A DNA stretch of 36,256 nucleotides, taken from contig CACNEB010000011.1 in assembly GCA_902619375.1 (NCBI GenBank), positions 1 to 36,256 on the forward strand. The letters are read 5' to 3'. Made by a program: the position numbers and the translations under genes. The first letter of the stretch is position 1, and the number at the start of each line of letters is the position of its first letter. Under the pieces are notes generated by a model. That model did not search any database. It was not told the DNA's origin and was given only the letters and a program-made list of their open reading frames with translations. This stretch comes from an uncultured Alphaproteobacteria bacterium (lineage in GTDB: Bacteria > Pseudomonadota > Alphaproteobacteria > HIMB59). Below, one piece after another: positions 34,087 to 36,256 of the stretch.

Positions 34087-34092
34087 ATTATG
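34087..34092 (-). promoter_or_regulatory. Possible -10 element of lpxC
   Basis: The minus-strand hexamer CATAAT ends 10 nt before the lpxC ATG, in the 69-bp gap after ftsZ. The rest of the gap is AT-rich with no clear -35, terminator or Shine-Dalgarno. If used it would give a leader of about 3-4 nt. Weak on its own. Confidence 0.25.
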
Positions 34093-34145
34093 AAATTACC
34101 CAAAAAGTATTACTTTATATTTGTAAAACTTTGTATTTACTAAAC

Positions 34146-35672
34146 TTATTGATTAGAACCTTTTCGAAGATAAGAAGGTGTATCTGTATCCTCAATAGTA
34201 TCATTTTCATTACTAAATTCTGATATATCTGAAACCTCAGACATTTCATCACCATCATTGATTTGCATAGTTTTTTCAGGTTCTTCTTCAACAACGTCAC
34301 TGAATAAAAAGAGATTTGGATCAGTCTTTGATTTTTTTGGTTTTTTTGTCTTTTCTGGACTTTTGACAATGTCTTCTGATGTTTTTTTATCAGAAGTAAT
34401 CAAATTAGAGAGCATACTAAAAAAACCTCTCTTCTTTTTTTCTTCAAAATTTTCAAAATTCACAGAATTTTCAGTGCTTTTTTCAATTAATTCATCTTTT
34501 TCAACTTGAGTATTATTCGACTCATTTGTCAAATTAAATTCCTCTTTTGCACCATTAACTTCTTTGTTTTCAACTACGCTTGAAATATCCTCAAGATTAT
34601 TAATATTTGAGCCCTCATAAGAGAAAGTTCCATCAATTTTATTTTGTATAGAGCTAAATCCTGAATTATTTTCAGTTTCTGGGTAGTAAAGAATTTTTTT
34701 TCCTGAAGCCTCAATTCCAGTCGCAAAAATACTAATTTTTAATTTACCTTGCAGAGTCTCGTCTACCAAAGAACCAAAAATTATATTAGCCTCCGGGTTA
34801 ACACTTTGTCTTATAATATTAGCAGCATGATCAACCTCTAATAAAGTCATATCACTACCTCCAGAAATATTAACAATAACTCCTTTAGCAGTATTCATAT
34901 CAATATTTTCAATTAAGGGATTTGTTAAAGCTAAATTAGATGCCTCTACCGCTTTATTATCTCCTTCTGCAATTGCTGTACCCATCATTGCGAATCCCAT
35001 TTCTTTTATAACAGTTCTTACATCTGCAAAGTCTAAATTAATTAATCCAGGTTGTGTAATTAGATCTGTTAGCCCTTTTACTCCATCAAAAAGTACATTA
35101 TCTGCTTTTTTAAAAGCTTCTGCAAAAGATGTTTGTTCGTTTGAAACTTTGAATAAATTTTGATTTGGTATAATCAACATAGTATCAACGTTGTTCTTAA
35201 CCTCTTCTAATCCTTGAAGAGCTAAATTCATTCTTTTAGTTCCTTCAAAATTAAATGGGGTAGAAACAATTGCAACAGTCACAATACCTAATTTTTTTGC
35301 AATACCTGCAATAACTGGTAATGCCCCTGTTCCTGTGCCGCCGCCTAAACCAGCTGTTAAAAATAACATATTAGTGTTTCTTAGCTCCTCTGATATTAAA
35401 TCGATACTCTCTTCGGCTGCATCTTTTCCAACTACAGGGTCTGCTCCTGCACCTAGACCTTTGGTTTTTTCTAAACCTAATTGAATACGATTATAACAAA
35501 GCGAATTTTCAAGCGCTTGGGCATCCGTGTTTGCTACTATAAAGTCAACATTATCTAAATTTGATTGAATCATGTTATTTACTGCGTTACTACCTGCACC
35601 GCCTATGCCCATTACCGTTAAAGATGGTTTTAAGTTTTTTTGATCAACTACTGGTTCTATATCTAGTGTCAT
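34146..35672 (-). CDS. ftsZ: Cell division protein FtsZ
   Basis: Tubulin-like GTPase that forms the division ring. The 508-residue protein has a GTPase core of about 325 residues: GIGGAGSNAVNNM (22-34), the tubulin signature GGGTGTGA (110-117), PFNFEGTKRMNLA, and the catalytic T7 loop LINLDFADVRTVI (about 205-217). A linker of about 170 residues rich in E, K, N and S follows, and the protein ends with the conserved tail DTPSYLRKGSNQ, the FtsA/ZipA-binding peptide. A Shine-Dalgarno-like GGGGA lies 6 nt before the ATG. It is 20 nt downstream of ftsA and 69 nt upstream of lpxC. Confidence 0.97.
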   Translation of the reverse strand: MTLDIEPVVDQKNLKPSLTVMGIGGAGSNAVNNMIQSNLDNVDFIVANTDAQALENSLCYNRIQLGLEKTKGLGAGADPVVGKDAAEESIDLISEELRNTNMLFLTAGLGGGTGTGALPVIAGIAKKLGIVTVAIVSTPFNFEGTKRMNLALQGLEEVKNNVDTMLIIPNQNLFKVSNEQTSFAEAFKKADNVLFDGVKGLTDLITQPGLINLDFADVRTVIKEMGFAMMGTAIAEGDNKAVEASNLALTNPLIENIDMNTAKGVIVNISGGSDMTLLEVDHAANIIRQSVNPEANIIFGSLVDETLQGKLKISIFATGIEASGKKILYYPETENNSGFSSIQNKIDGTFSYEGSNINNLEDISSVVENKEVNGAKEEFNLTNESNNTQVEKDELIEKSTENSVNFENFEEKKKRGFFSMLSNLITSDKKTSEDIVKSPEKTKKPKKSKTDPNLFLFSDVVEEEPEKTMQINDGDEMSEVSDISEFSNENDTIEDTDTPSYLRKGSNQ

Positions 35673-35692
35673 TTTTTTCCCCGCAAATCAAC

Positions 35693-36256
35693 CTATAGTA
35701 GGTCTACGAATCTTTTGTACCATATTTTATTTGAAAAAGAATCAATTTTTTGAATAAATTCAGTATTTTTTTTACTTTTATGGGTTAAAACCCAAAAACA
35801 AGTGTAAATAGACATTATGCTGGCATCATTTAAAACTCTAGGTATGCCACACGATTTCGGAGGTTCTAAGAATTGAATTTCATAACCAAATTTTGTTCGA
35901 AAATAGTTGTTGAAATTTTTTATTTTTGATCCGCCTCCTGTGATTACATACGAGTAAAAACTATCATCTTTAGGTAAAGACTTAAAAACCAATTCAAATG
36001 TTTCGTCTAAACGATCTAATGTAATCTGTTTTAAATTATCATGTCCAACATTTTTTTTTTTGTTGTCACCAAACTCCTCCCAAATAGGTATCTCAACTGA
36101 TGAATTCCTAGTGTCAGATAAATCTATAGTAGAAATTTTTAGTTTTTCTGCAAAATCAAAACTAATGTTGTGAATATTGACTAAATCATCAGAAATTTTT
36201 TTACTACCATGAGGTATTTTTTTTATAAAATGCAGAATTTTATTTTTTATCATGAT
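35693..36256 (-). CDS. ftsA: Cell division protein FtsA (3' part, start beyond the window)
   Basis: FtsA is the actin-like protein that anchors FtsZ to the membrane and recruits later division proteins. Only about 187 C-terminal residues are present. The frame stays open to the window edge, so the ATG at 36253 is an internal methionine. The identifying segment is YVITGGGSKIKNFNNYFRTK, the phosphate-2/adenosine motif of the actin fold, followed by GIPRVLNDASIMSIYTCFWVL, the conserved late-domain helix. The order ftsA-ftsZ confirms the assignment. The last residues FSNKIWYKRFVDLL may form the amphipathic membrane helix expected at the C-terminus. Confidence 0.92.
   Translation of the reverse strand: MMIKNKILHFIKKIPHGSKKISDDLVNIHNISFDFAEKLKISTIDLSDTRNSSVEIPIWEEFGDNKKKNVGHDNLKQITLDRLDETFELVFKSLPKDDSFYSYVITGGGSKIKNFNNYFRTKFGYEIQFLEPPKSCGIPRVLNDASIMSIYTCFWVLTHKSKKNTEFIQKIDSFSNKIWYKRFVDLL

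Noticed and set aside
34115..34369. An 84-codon frame overlapping the 3' end of ftsZ in another phase.
   Set aside because: It lies in the lysine-rich linker and tail of FtsZ; the conserved FtsZ tail is in the main frame, so this is a by-product of low complexity.
1..36256. Mobile elements, prophage, CRISPR arrays, toxin-antitoxin or defence genes, tRNA or rRNA genes.
   Set aside because: I looked for transposase, integrase, repeat-spacer and cloverleaf patterns and found none; gaps between genes are nearly all under 70 bp.

Overview
This window looks like a chromosomal segment of a streamlined, very AT-rich alphaproteobacterium, most likely a free-living marine oligotroph of the SAR11 or HIMB59-like kind. 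That placement is an inference from low GC, near-total coding density, tiny or negative intergenic distances, and the neighbourhoods purB-purC-purS-purQ-purL-bolA-grxD, glmS-glmU and ftsA-ftsZ-lpxC. I see no tRNA, rRNA, CRISPR array, insertion sequence, phage gene or defence locus. Almost everything is recognisable core metabolism.

Layout. (1) 1-6333, + strand: one tightly coupled run: the 3' part of methionine aminopeptidase, five purine genes (purB, C, S, Q, L), bolA and a CGFS glutaredoxin. Every junction overlaps by 1-4 nt or abuts. (2) 6338-6356: hairpin terminator between convergent units. (3) 6362-19354, - strand: a TPR lipoprotein-like/periplasmic protein, rpsD, a TrmH-type RNA methyltransferase, citramalate synthase, cysS, gltX, nicotinate phosphoribosyltransferase, class II DAHP synthase, an unrecognised single-pass membrane protein whose frame is broken near 15.55-15.62 kb, glmS and glmU. 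(4) 19420-21620, +: a Sua5/TsaC-type tRNA-modification enzyme coupled to a GlcD-like FAD oxidase. (5) 21606-30005: a polyamine block: PuuB-like oxidase (-), PuuA-like glutamine synthetase homologue (+), and a - strand operon aguA-aguB-potF-potG-potH-potI. (6) 30035-36256: an orphan protein resembling the N-terminal lobe of alanine/saccharopine dehydrogenases, a LysE/RhtB exporter, gpmA, class II fumarase, and the end of the division/envelope cluster (lpxC, ftsZ, 3' part of ftsA).

How the genes fit together. The pur run supplies most of the IMP pathway middle steps. GlmS and GlmU make UDP-GlcNAc, the precursor for peptidoglycan and for lipid A, whose committed step (LpxC) lies at the other end. 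AguA and AguB convert agmatine to putrescine, PotFGHI imports putrescine or spermidine, and the PuuA/PuuB pair could glutamylate and oxidise it. Together they suggest polyamines used as a nitrogen and carbon source.

I did not find a clearly novel multi-gene system. The items most worth a second look are the frame-broken membrane protein at 14979-16257, the stand-alone dehydrogenase N-lobe protein at 30035-30586, the organisation of the polyamine block including a perfect 12-bp hairpin between potF and potG, and TATAAT-like hexamers about 9-10 nt before several start codons with no Shine-Dalgarno, which hint at leaderless transcripts.
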